Below, piece by piece: positions 16,433 to 24,424 of a stretch of DNA of 64,000 nucleotides; within the stretch, counting starts at the first letter, position 1, and every line of letters starts with the position of its first letter. A program made the position numbers and the translations under genes. Origin of the DNA: CBDBKE01 sp965218055 (GTDB lineage Bacteria; Acidobacteriota; Terriglobia; JAJPHL01; JAPKYU01); the NCBI GenBank assembly GCA_965218055.1, contig CBDCKA010000002.1, positions 2,790,001 to 2,854,000 of the forward strand. Direction: 5' to 3'. The notes under the pieces are model-generated. The model worked only from the letters and a program-made list of their open reading frames with translations, made no database searches and was not told the DNA's origin.

Positions 16433-17578
16433 TCATACCCCGTCCACGTGTTTTCGGCCACTGCTGGCGCTGTGTTTCGTTTCGCTGCCTTCGCAGCTGC
16501 TTTGGTCCGTGGGGAAGCCCACAAACTGTGGCTCAGGAACCAGCTGGACGCCAAACCGGCCGCGTACCCCTTGCTGAATCTCACGCATCAGCGCCAGCAC
16601 CTCACCAGCCGAAGCGCCACCGTGGTTGACCACCGCCAGCGTATGCTTGCTGGAGAGGCCCACCCGGCCGCGCCCGTAGCCTTTGGAGAACCCCGCGCGT
16701 TCGATCAGCCAGGCCGCCGGCACTTTTACCCGGCCGGCGCCGTTACGGACCGGGTAGCGCGGGACCGGGGTCGGCGCGCGCGCGGAAATCTCGTCGTATT
16801 GCTGTTCAGTGACAATAGGGTTCTTGAAGAATGAGCCGGCGCTGCGGCAGTCCGGGTCGCCGGAGACCAGCAGCATTGCCTTGCTGGCGCGAATGGCGCG
16901 GACCGCCTCGCGCACGTCGTGCAAAGTGGGCTTGCGGCTGCTGCCGGCAAAATACTTTTGAACCTCGGCATACTGCAAGCTGGGCTGGCCGTCCCGGGGC
17001 AGGGCATGGGTGACCGACAACACCAGGTAGCGGTCGCGCGCCGTGCTCAGAAAGATGCTGTGCCGATAGGAAAAGCCGCACTCGGCGTTGCGGAGGGTGA
17101 GGACGCGCCGGCTGGACCGATCGCACACTCGAACCGCCACGATTGTCTCCGAGACCTCCTGGCCGTAGGCGCCCACGTTCTGGATGGGGGTTCCGCCGAC
17201 AGAGCCGGGAATCCCGCTCAGGCATTCCACACCGCCCAATCCGCGCTCGACGGAGGAGCCGACGAAGCTGTCCCACTCCTCTCCCGCCCCCATGGTCACG
17301 ACCGCATTGTCGCCTTCAATTTGTTCAGACACCCCGCGGACAGCCATGCGCAAGACCAGGCCGGCGAAGCCTTCATCGGCTACCAGGATGTTGCTTCCCC
17401 CGCCCAGGACGAACGCCGGCAGGCGGCGCTGCTCGGCAAAGTCCAGTGCAGCCACGGCAGTTTGCTCGTCACACGCCTCCACGAAGAAGCGCGCCGGCCC
17501 GCCGATGCCCAGCGTGGTCAACGGCGCCAGCGGTACATTCTCGCGAATCTCAAGATGGCTACGCTGCACTGAGATCAT
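16433..17578 (-). CDS. murB: UDP-N-acetylenolpyruvoylglucosamine reductase MurB
   Basis: Reduces UDP-GlcNAc-enolpyruvate to UDP-MurNAc with NADPH and FAD; second committed step of peptidoglycan synthesis. 381 residues. FAD-binding segment LGGGSNILVADEGFAGLV (~58-75), then GIPGSVGGTPIQNVGAYGQE (~125-144) and the Y/F-rich SYRHSIF loop, suggesting a type I enzyme. The catalytic Ser is in RSAGSFFKNP; a Glu near PEPQFVG completes the site. A ~25-residue Ser/Lys-rich tail follows the normal end and may be translated beyond the conserved domain. Start ATG at 17578; the 290-base gap upstream (17579-17870) shows no gene and should hold divergent promoters. Confidence 0.93.
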   Translation of the reverse strand: MISVQRSHLEIRENVPLAPLTTLGIGGPARFFVEACDEQTAVAALDFAEQRRLPAFVLGGGSNILVADEGFAGLVLRMAVRGVSEQIEGDNAVVTMGAGEEWDSFVGSSVERGLGGVECLSGIPGSVGGTPIQNVGAYGQEVSETIVAVRVCDRSSRRVLTLRNAECGFSYRHSIFLSTARDRYLVLSVTHALPRDGQPSLQYAEVQKYFAGSSRKPTLHDVREAVRAIRASKAMLLVSGDPDCRSAGSFFKNPIVTEQQYDEISARAPTPVPRYPVRNGAGRVKVPAAWLIERAGFSKGYGRGRVGLSSKHTLAVVNHGGASAGEVLALMREIQQGVRGRFGVQLVPEPQFVGFPTDQSSCEGSETKHSASSGRKHVDGV

Positions 17579-17870
17579 GATATCTGAAGACCGAGCTGCC
17601 AGAGGAGTTGGACAACCCCTCTAGGGGCGACGAAGGGGATACCTCCCAAGGGGGAAGCGAATGCATGCGCCGGATCGAGCGTTCGAGGGGCGGATTTTTC
17701 GCACAACGGAGGCGGAACAAAGGGCCGCGGGCGGGAGATTGAAGGCAAAAAAACGCTTTCGGCCAAGGTGCTTTTTGAGTAACATGGGCCTCACGACCGA
17801 AGTGGCTAGTTCGACAGGAGACGATTTTTCGAGGTTTCCAGCTGGACACCGTCCTTAGAGGAGAGCCCTT

Positions 17871-18515
17871 ATGAGTAGAAAGAAGCCCAAAACGCCGCCT
17901 CCCGGCAGGAAAGGCTTCTCCCGCCGCGACTTCCTGAGGGGCGCGAGTGTGGCTGTTCCGACCGGGTTGTTGGTGGGCGAAGCCGTCCCGGCACAGGCGG
18001 ACGCGCACGCGGCGCCGGTGGTAGGCCCGGGCAAGGCGCCGTTCAGTCTGCGGATCAACGGCACGGCCCACAAGGTGGAACTGGAGCCGCGGGTGACGCT
18101 GCTGGACGCACTGCGCAATCACCTGGACCTGACCGGAGCCAAGAAGGTCTGCGACCGGGGAACTTGTGGCGCCTGTACGGTCATGCTGGACGGCGCCCCC
18201 GTTTATGCCTGCAGCCTGCTGGCCATCGAGGCCCAGGGCAAGGCCATAACCACCGTGGAAGCCCTCAGTGAGGGTGACCAACTGCACCCGGTGCAGGCCG
18301 CCTTCGTCAGTCACGACGCGCAGCAGTGCGGTTTCTGTACTCCAGGCTTCGTCGTGGCCTGCAAAGCCTTCCTGGACAAGCACCCCAACCCCACACGCGA
18401 GCAGGTCCGCCAAGGTCTGGGCGGCAACCTGTGCCGGTGCGGCACTTACGTGGGCGTCGAACAGGCGGTGCTAGATGCCGCCAAGGCCCAGAGAGGAGGC
18501 AGCGCCAATGCCTGA
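17871..18515 (+). CDS. Tat-exported [2Fe-2S] subunit of a PaoA/YagT-like molybdenum hydroxylase
   Basis: Small electron-transfer subunit of a xanthine-oxidase-family enzyme. A twin-arginine signal (SRRDFLRGASVAVPTG, ~residues 18-33) directs the folded complex out of the cytoplasm, as in E. coli PaoABC. The plant-type [2Fe-2S] site is CDRGTCGACTVMLDG; the second cluster uses CGFCTPG and CRCGTY in the C-terminal helical domain. 214 residues. The ATG at 17871 follows AGAGGAGAG. The stop overlaps the start of the large-subunit gene. Confidence 0.9.
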   Translation: MSRKKPKTPPPGRKGFSRRDFLRGASVAVPTGLLVGEAVPAQADAHAAPVVGPGKAPFSLRINGTAHKVELEPRVTLLDALRNHLDLTGAKKVCDRGTCGACTVMLDGAPVYACSLLAIEAQGKAITTVEALSEGDQLHPVQAAFVSHDAQQCGFCTPGFVVACKAFLDKHPNPTREQVRQGLGGNLCRCGTYVGVEQAVLDAAKAQRGGSANA

Positions 18516-20643
18516 GTATTCCTGGCCCAAAGCAGGGAAGCGCCGCCACATCGGCGGACGATACAGTCGGTTGGACGGACCGGTGAAGGTGACTGGCAAG
18601 GCGAAATACACATATGACATCAACCGGCCAGGCATGTTGTTCGCCAAAGCCCTACGCTGTCCCTACGCGCATGCCCGCCTCCTCAGCATCGACGCCGGTG
18701 CCGCCAAGCGCATACCCGGGGTGAAGGCGGTCCGGGTGCTGAAGAAGCCGGGCGATGTGATTCAGTGGGAGATGGAAGATGTGGCCATCGTCGCGGCCGA
18801 GAGCGAAGAGCTGGCTGAGGACGCAGTCCGCAAGATTGCCGTCAAGTTCGAGAAACTGCCGCACCTGGTAAAGGAATCCAACCTGGCGGAAGTGGGCGAC
18901 CGGGCTAAGCCGGAGGACGAGCAGATTACCGGCGAGCCAGACCAGGCCTTCCAAGGAGCCGACGTCGTCTCGGAAGGCGAATACGGTATCGCCGTCATCT
19001 CCCATTGTTGCATGGAGCCTCACGGCACGGTGGCCGAATGGGAGGACGACCAGCTCACGGCCTGGGTTTCCACCCAGAATGTCTCTGGAGTGGGCACCCA
19101 ATTTGCCCAGCCGCTGAACATCCCCGGCAGCAACGTGCGCGTCCTCTGCGATTACATGGGCGGTGGGTTTGGAAGCAAGTTTGCCGCTGACGTGTGGGGC
19201 GTCGAAGCGGCGCGGTTGGCCAAAGCAACCGGCCGCCCTGTCAAGTTCATGCTGGACCGCGGCCCCGAATTGCAACTGGCCGGTGCCCGGCCCTCGGCCT
19301 TCGCCAAGATCAAGGTGGGAGCCAAGAAGGACGGGAGCCTGGTTGCCTGGGAGAGCGAAGCCTGGGGCAGCGGGGGCCTGGCCGGCCGGGGGGGGCCACC
19401 ACTGCCTTACATCTTCACCAAGATTCCCAACAGTCGCCGACGTTACACTCCTGTTTCCACCAACATTGGCGCGGCGCGTGCTTGGCGCGCTCCCAACCAC
19501 CCCCAGGGGGCACTGCTCACCATGGGAGCGCTGGATGACCTGGCGGCCAAGCTCAACATGGACCCGATAGGCTTTTTCCTGAAAAACCTTCACCTGACCA
19601 GTGGCGGGCGGGCCGAGGACTATCGGGCGGAGCTGCTGAAGTGCGCTGAGATGGTTGAGTGGAAGACTCGCTGGCATCCTCGCGGCGAGAAGACGCCGGG
19701 ACCAATGAAGCGCGGCCTGGGCCTGTCGATGCACACCTGGGGCGGCCGCGCGCACAACAGCCAGTGTGAGGTGAGAATTTATCCGGATGGCTCAGTGAAG
19801 GTAAACCTGGGCAGTCAGGACTTGGGGACCGGCACCCGTACGGTGATCGCCCAGGTGGCGGCCGAGACCTTCGGCTTGCCACTGAATGCGATTCAAGTGA
19901 ACATCGGCGACAATCGCTACCCGCAGTCGGGGGCCTCGGGCGGCAGCACCACCGTGGGTGGCGTCAGCTCTTCAACGCGGCGCGGCTCGACGGACGCGCT
20001 CGAGCAGTTGTTTGCTAAGGTGGCCCCGGCGCTGGGCGCCCCGGCCGAGGAGCTTGAAGCCGTGGGCGGCAGGATCCGGGTAAAAGGCAACCCGGCCAAG
20101 AGCCTCACTTGGAATCTGGCCTGCGCGAAGATGGGGCTCACCCCACTCACTGCTCGCGGACAGAACCCCGGCCCCGGCAAGTTAAGCGACAGCGGGGTTG
20201 GCGGCGTGCAGATGGCCGACGTCTCGGTGGATATCGAAACCGGCGTGGTCAAGATCAACAAGCTCGTCGCCGCCCAGGACTGCGGGCTGATCGTGAACCT
20301 GAAGCTGGCCGAGAGCCAGGTGATGGGCGCCTTGATCCAGGGCGTCTGCTACGCACTGTACGAGGAGCGAATTGTCGATCGGGTTACCGGTCGCCTGTTG
20401 AACGCGGACATGGAGTATTACAAGCTGGCCGGACTCGGTGACATCGGCACGTTTCAGGTCCACATGATGACCGGCAAGGGGTATGACGAACGCGGCGTCA
20501 TCGGGTTGGGCGAGCCGCCGGTGATTTCGCCGGGCGCGGCCATTTCCAATGCGGTCGCCAACGCCATTGGCGTGCGCGTTCCCAATCTGCCGTTGACTCC
20601 AGACCGCGTGCTCGCCGCACTGGAGAAAGCGAGGGTAGCCTAA
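18508..20643 (+). CDS. Molybdopterin-binding subunit of a PaoC/YagR-like dehydrogenase
   Basis: Catalytic subunit (711 residues from ATG 18508; a GTG-type start further upstream would overlap the small subunit more). It hydroxylates an aldehyde or N-heterocycle at a Mo-molybdopterin centre. Visible motifs: DGPVKVTGKAKYTYD at the N-terminus, MGGGFGSKF at ~213, GAARAWRAPNHPQGA (an Arg-containing active-site loop typical of the YagR/PaoC group), and GLGEPPVISPGAA near the C-terminus with the catalytic Glu. There is no VAYxCSFR loop, so it is not a true CO dehydrogenase. Four-base-scale overlaps with both neighbours show tight coupling. Confidence 0.9.
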   Translation: MPEYSWPKAGKRRHIGGRYSRLDGPVKVTGKAKYTYDINRPGMLFAKALRCPYAHARLLSIDAGAAKRIPGVKAVRVLKKPGDVIQWEMEDVAIVAAESEELAEDAVRKIAVKFEKLPHLVKESNLAEVGDRAKPEDEQITGEPDQAFQGADVVSEGEYGIAVISHCCMEPHGTVAEWEDDQLTAWVSTQNVSGVGTQFAQPLNIPGSNVRVLCDYMGGGFGSKFAADVWGVEAARLAKATGRPVKFMLDRGPELQLAGARPSAFAKIKVGAKKDGSLVAWESEAWGSGGLAGRGGPPLPYIFTKIPNSRRRYTPVSTNIGAARAWRAPNHPQGALLTMGALDDLAAKLNMDPIGFFLKNLHLTSGGRAEDYRAELLKCAEMVEWKTRWHPRGEKTPGPMKRGLGLSMHTWGGRAHNSQCEVRIYPDGSVKVNLGSQDLGTGTRTVIAQVAAETFGLPLNAIQVNIGDNRYPQSGASGGSTTVGGVSSSTRRGSTDALEQLFAKVAPALGAPAEELEAVGGRIRVKGNPAKSLTWNLACAKMGLTPLTARGQNPGPGKLSDSGVGGVQMADVSVDIETGVVKINKLVAAQDCGLIVNLKLAESQVMGALIQGVCYALYEERIVDRVTGRLLNADMEYYKLAGLGDIGTFQVHMMTGKGYDERGVIGLGEPPVISPGAAISNAVANAIGVRVPNLPLTPDRVLAALEKARVA

Positions 20644-21620
20644 TGCAGGCCTTCGAATACACCACCCCCACAACCAAAGAGCAGGCCGTCCAGGCGCTAG
20701 GGTCGAGCTGGGGAGAAACCGAAGTGCTGGCCGGAGGGACTGACCTGCTCAGCCTGATGAAAGAATATCTCTCCAGCCCCAAGCGAGTCGTGGACATCAA
20801 GGGCATCCAGGAACTGCGAGGTATAGCGCCCCAAGGGGGCGGCCTGCGCATCGGCGCCCTAATTACATTGCAGGAATTGGCTGACTCCGCCGCGGTCCGC
20901 GAGAAGTATCCGGCGCTGGTGCAGGCCGCAGAGGGAGTGCCCAGTCCGCAGATTCGCGCTCGGGGTACCGTCGGCGGTGAGTTGTGCCAACGTCCCCGCT
21001 GCTGGTACTACCGGGCCGGGTTTGGCCTGCTGGCCGAGCACGACGGCAAGCCGCTGGTGCCCGAGGGTGAAAATCGCTACCACGCCATCTTCGGAGTAGG
21101 GCCAGCCTACTTCGTGAACCCGTCCAGCCTGGCGCCGGCGCTGATTGCACTGAGGGCTAGGCTGCGACTTTTTGGACCACGGGGCGCGCGAGAAGTGGCG
21201 CTAGCGGATTTCTTTGTGATTCCCAACTCCAGCAATGAGCGCGAGAACGTTCTGAAACCGAACGAAATCGTGGCCGAAATCCTGGTGCCTCCCTCTGGCG
21301 GCTTCAACGCCACCTACGAAGTGCGGCAGAGGACGGCGCTCGATTGGCCGCTGGTGGCTGCCGCGGTGGAACTCGACCTCAGGGGCAAGACGGTCCGCGA
21401 CGTGCGCGTCGTGCTGGGGCACGTGGCGCCAATTCCCTGGCGCTCGCCGGAGGCCGGGGAGGCGCTGCTGAAAGGCATCCAGATTAGCGAGGAGACAGCT
21501 ATGGCTGCGGGCCAGGCGGCGGTCCGTAAGGCCCAGCCGCTCAGCGGGAACGGCTACAAGGTGCAACTGGCCCGCACGGCGGTAAAGCGCGCGGTCCTGC
21601 TGGCCGCGCAAGGAGCGTAA
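20643..21620 (+). CDS. FAD-binding subunit of a PaoB/YagS-like dehydrogenase
   Basis: The 325-residue flavoprotein subunit that passes electrons from the [2Fe-2S] centres to the acceptor. FAD loops are AGGTDLLSLMKE (~31-42) and a second segment PSPQIRARGTVGGELCQR. The latter leads into PRCWYYRAGF, an insertion with Cys residues seen in PaoB/YagS-like proteins, which carry an extra [4Fe-4S] cluster. Only some of the Cys are evident here, so the cluster is not certain. The ATG overlaps the TAA of the large-subunit gene by one base. Confidence 0.88.
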   Translation: MQAFEYTTPTTKEQAVQALGSSWGETEVLAGGTDLLSLMKEYLSSPKRVVDIKGIQELRGIAPQGGGLRIGALITLQELADSAAVREKYPALVQAAEGVPSPQIRARGTVGGELCQRPRCWYYRAGFGLLAEHDGKPLVPEGENRYHAIFGVGPAYFVNPSSLAPALIALRARLRLFGPRGAREVALADFFVIPNSSNERENVLKPNEIVAEILVPPSGGFNATYEVRQRTALDWPLVAAAVELDLRGKTVRDVRVVLGHVAPIPWRSPEAGEALLKGIQISEETAMAAGQAAVRKAQPLSGNGYKVQLARTAVKRAVLLAAQGA

Positions 21621-21622
21621 GC

Positions 21623-21850
21623 ATGGCCGAATCACTGAACGCCGGATCACTGAACATTGTGGGGCACGAGCGGTGCCGCTTCCTGACCTCCAAAGAAATG
21701 CTGCTGGATGTCGAGCGCGACCCCTCCGAGCTGTTGGCTGAGGCAGGCCCGTTCTGGTGCGCGCTGACGCAGACCTGCCTGGGGCCGGACGGGCAGCTCG
21801 CCGACGATCGGGAATGCGGGCACGGCCGGTCCTGCTATGACGGGGTGTGA
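21623..21850 (+). CDS. Small Cys-containing protein at the end of the hydroxylase operon
   Basis: A 75-residue protein beginning 2 bases after the FAD-subunit stop, so probably the fourth gene of the operon. Five Cys are spread as GHERCRFL, FWCALTQTC, RECGHGRSC, which could bind metal. No family recognised; the position suggests an accessory or maturation role for the dehydrogenase, but this is only context. Confidence 0.6.
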   Translation: MAESLNAGSLNIVGHERCRFLTSKEMLLDVERDPSELLAEAGPFWCALTQTCLGPDGQLADDRECGHGRSCYDGV

Positions 21851-21948
21851 CCCGGCGCCCGTGTGATAGACGTGTGATAAAATACTATTGCTTCTTCGCC
21901 TGTTATGAGTTCAGGCAAGAGGTCCTGATTTCCCAAGGAGGACAGCGC

Positions 21949-22635
21949 ATGCGCAACTCAGTTTTGGCAGCGGCTTTGGTGGTGCTGGTCGCAACCACCG
22001 GGGCGGTCGCCGCGCAGATTTCGGGCAACTACCTTGAGGCTCGGACCGCCAGCGTGTACGTGGGGGCCTGCTTTGCCAACTCCGAAGTCGGCCTGATTGG
22101 CAACGAGGCGGTGCTGGGCTGGCAGATTGTCAACGGGGGCTGGAACGACGTTTCGCTCGCGGGTCTGGCCGTGGCTGGCGTCGTCCGCGCCAGCCATACT
22201 CTGGGGGACCCGCACCACAGCGCCCTTCCGGCCTCTTCCATTGTCATTGTGGACGAGCGGGCCACTAAGGAGCAGGAAGAAGCGCTGGTAGGCTTCGTCC
22301 GTTCCCAAGTCCCGGATCTTTTCGAGAGCGTCCTACACGTCGAGAGAGCGGAGATTGAGTTCGAGGTCGACGAGGCGCCGAGCGGAAGCGGTCACGAGTC
22401 CCATGGGAGGACAGCTAAGCTTGTGGTCGGCGACCTGGCGCGTATCGTGACTCGAGCTCTCCGGCACGAGGATGCCTCCTGCGCCAATCCCGAGGTGTAC
22501 TATCCGCCGTTGGCTCGAGTGAACGGGGCTGTGCCGGCCTTCGCCACCACGCATGAATTCAAGGGCAACGGCCTCGGAGCGGTTTGGAGCGTGCCGAACC
22601 GGCCCAGCGCCTTTGTGGCGACGTTCGCACATTAG
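21949..22635 (+). CDS. DUF1326-like exported protein
   Basis: A 228-residue protein started at ATG 21949, preceded by AAGGAGGA (21935-21942). Signal peptide at residues 1-24. The mature N-terminus ISGNYLEARTASVYVGACFANSE is the opening of the DUF1326 family (quoted in part), with GWQIVNGGWNDVSLAGL and a later DERATKEQEEAL segment in agreement. DUF1326 proteins are of unknown function, often near electron-transfer or heme genes. Transcription probably ends at the hairpin just downstream. Confidence 0.75.
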   Translation: MRNSVLAAALVVLVATTGAVAAQISGNYLEARTASVYVGACFANSEVGLIGNEAVLGWQIVNGGWNDVSLAGLAVAGVVRASHTLGDPHHSALPASSIVIVDERATKEQEEALVGFVRSQVPDLFESVLHVERAEIEFEVDEAPSGSGHESHGRTAKLVVGDLARIVTRALRHEDASCANPEVYYPPLARVNGAVPAFATTHEFKGNGLGAVWSVPNRPSAFVATFAH

Positions 22636-22674
22636 TTTTGGCTTTCAGCCAGGCGGACTTGAGCTAGTAAGAGG

Positions 22675-22711
22675 GGGAGAAGCTGTGCGCGTCGTGGCTT
22701 CTCCCTTTTTT
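22675..22711 (+). terminator. Rho-independent terminator
   Basis: GGGAGAAGC (22675-22683) pairs with GCTTCTCCC (22697-22705) and is followed by six T (22706-22711). It lies 40 bases after the DUF1326 stop and before the next gene. Confidence 0.8.
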
Positions 22712-22747
22712 CGTTTTCTACGCCCTTTTGTTTCAAGGAATGGAGAG

Positions 22748-23428
22748 ATGAGGGACCCTATGCCGATTCGATTTGCATCCCTGCTGATGTTGGCAGTTTG
22801 TCTGGCCACGGCGCCTTTCGTTTCAAGGGCCGCGGCCGACCACAAGCTGGAGAAGGGGACAGGCGCGCCGGAGGAAGTTCCGGCGGCGCTGAAGGAGCTG
22901 GTGGAAGCCCCAGGCCTGCGTATCCTGGACGATGCGAGCGCGCCTTACGCGGAGTTGTGGCTGCACAAGGCTCTGGCCGGGGCAGCCAAACCTCCTGCGG
23001 GCGATGTCCTCTACAGCGGACTTGCTCAGGGAACGTTTCTAGGCGTGTGGCGCTTTGTGACCAAGGGTTTTGATTTTCGCGGCCAGTCGATCAAGCCCGG
23101 TCTCTACACCATGCGCTACGCCCTGATGCCGGCTGATGGAAATCATATGGGCGCCGCGCAGTACAGGGACTTCATCCTGCTGGTGCCGCTCGCTGCCGAC
23201 TCCGACCCCGCCGCGCAACCGTCCTTCGCCGAAGTTGTTACATTGAGTCGCAAAGCCTCCGGGACCGGCCATCCGGCGGTTTTCCCGCTGGCCGCTCCCG
23301 AAAGCGTGGCCGATCCTGCCCTGGCGAAAGACTACGATGAAAATTGGATTCTTAAGACCAGGATCTCTACCAAATCCGGCGAGCCGCTGCCGGTCGCAAT
23401 CGCCGTCTTTGGCCGCGCCGAGCAGTAA
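22748..23428 (+). CDS. Exported hypothetical protein (DUF2911-like beta protein?)
   Basis: A 226-residue protein with a signal peptide (residues ~8-30). The start is ATG 22748 with GGAGA upstream; a second ATG at 22760 is possible. The mature part is beta-rich; GTFLGVWRFVTKGFDFRGQ and IKPGLYTMRYALMPADGNHMG look like a single small sandwich domain. It ends with IAVFGRAEQ. The pattern KPGLYTLR resembles DUF2911-type proteins, but the match is weak. Function unknown; probably extracytoplasmic. Confidence 0.6.
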   Translation: MRDPMPIRFASLLMLAVCLATAPFVSRAAADHKLEKGTGAPEEVPAALKELVEAPGLRILDDASAPYAELWLHKALAGAAKPPAGDVLYSGLAQGTFLGVWRFVTKGFDFRGQSIKPGLYTMRYALMPADGNHMGAAQYRDFILLVPLAADSDPAAQPSFAEVVTLSRKASGTGHPAVFPLAAPESVADPALAKDYDENWILKTRISTKSGEPLPVAIAVFGRAEQ

Positions 23429-23446
23429 GCGGGCCCACGTTTATTA

Positions 23447-24271
23447 CTACCACCCGGAATGAGGCGGAGCCTGCACCTGGATCAGGATGGCTTCGCTGGC
23501 GGAATCGTTCCGAACTTCCAGACTGTTCCTGCCGGAGACGAACACCGTATCGGCTTTCCCAGCCCGATGAACTCCTTGCTTCGATTTCACCGAGATGGCG
23601 CCCTTCCACACAAACAGGAATTGCTGGCCGTCCTCACCCACTGCAGTTTGGAAGCTCTCGCCGGGTTTCATCCGTCGGTGCGCCGCGGCAACCTTTGTTG
23701 AGCCCATCCCCGGATAAACAAAGAAGCCGTTCCGGTTGGCAAAATCCAGGAGTTTTACCGCACCTGGACTAATTTCGCCCTTCGGCCGCGCTGCTCCCGG
23801 ACGGGAGGAGTCACGGGCGCCCGTGTAGAGAACCTTGTCGGGGGGACACTGAAAGCTGATGAGAATCGCCGTTCCCGTACCGGTCGTAATCGTGCCATGA
23901 ATCTGGCCGGCGGGGACGAAGGCTGCCTGTCCGGTCAACAAAGGTCGCAGGGAATCGCCCTGGCGCACGTCCACCTGTCCCTGTAGGACAAGAAAGGTAT
24001 CATCGGAGCTATCGTGAACGTGTTGCGGGAACTCGTGCCCTGGCTCAGACACAGAATAGTTGAGCGTGAAGTTGGTGGCTCCTATCTCGGGATGGAGGAT
24101 GCGGCGGGAGTTGACCTTCCCCATCTGAAATGGGACGCCATCGGCAAGGCGGAGTACCTGGACGGTGGACCCTTTGCCGGCCCCGGCTGCCAACGCAGGA
24201 TGGGCAGGGAAAGACCCGAGCAGCAGGCAGGTGAGTAAAGATCGCAGCACACTGACGTTCCACATTGTCAT
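23447..24271 (-). CDS. Exported bicupin protein
   Basis: A 274-residue protein (preferred ATG at 24271, with CAGGAGAA upstream; an in-frame start at 24334 would add 21 residues). Signal peptide, then two cupin-like barrels. The first holds a metal-binding set: His in EFPQHVHDSSDDTFLVLQG and the later His of AGQIHGTI. The second (VAAAHRRMKPGESFQTAVGE) appears degenerate. It is convergent with the preceding gene and divergent from the M28 peptidase. It may act as an extracytoplasmic sugar- or small-molecule-binding or dioxygenase-like protein; no substrate is indicated. Confidence 0.72.
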   Translation of the reverse strand: MTMWNVSVLRSLLTCLLLGSFPAHPALAAGAGKGSTVQVLRLADGVPFQMGKVNSRRILHPEIGATNFTLNYSVSEPGHEFPQHVHDSSDDTFLVLQGQVDVRQGDSLRPLLTGQAAFVPAGQIHGTITTGTGTAILISFQCPPDKVLYTGARDSSRPGAARPKGEISPGAVKLLDFANRNGFFVYPGMGSTKVAAAHRRMKPGESFQTAVGEDGQQFLFVWKGAISVKSKQGVHRAGKADTVFVSGRNSLEVRNDSASEAILIQVQAPPHSGW

Positions 24272-24424
24272 CGAGCTTCTCCTGGTCAAATCCCGCACAG
24301 AATACCACGAAAAGAATACTTCCATTTTCAACACGACCCTCTTCGCGAGATTGCCTGCATCCTGGTCGGTTGGTTTGGAAATGGGCCTGACCGGAAAGCT
24401 CGTCTTCGGCTAAAATAATTACAT

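Noticed and set aside
17579..17870. Small plus-strand gene between murB and the hydroxylase operon
   Set aside because: Open for 65 codons only, low-complexity product, no ribosome site; more likely a divergent promoter region.
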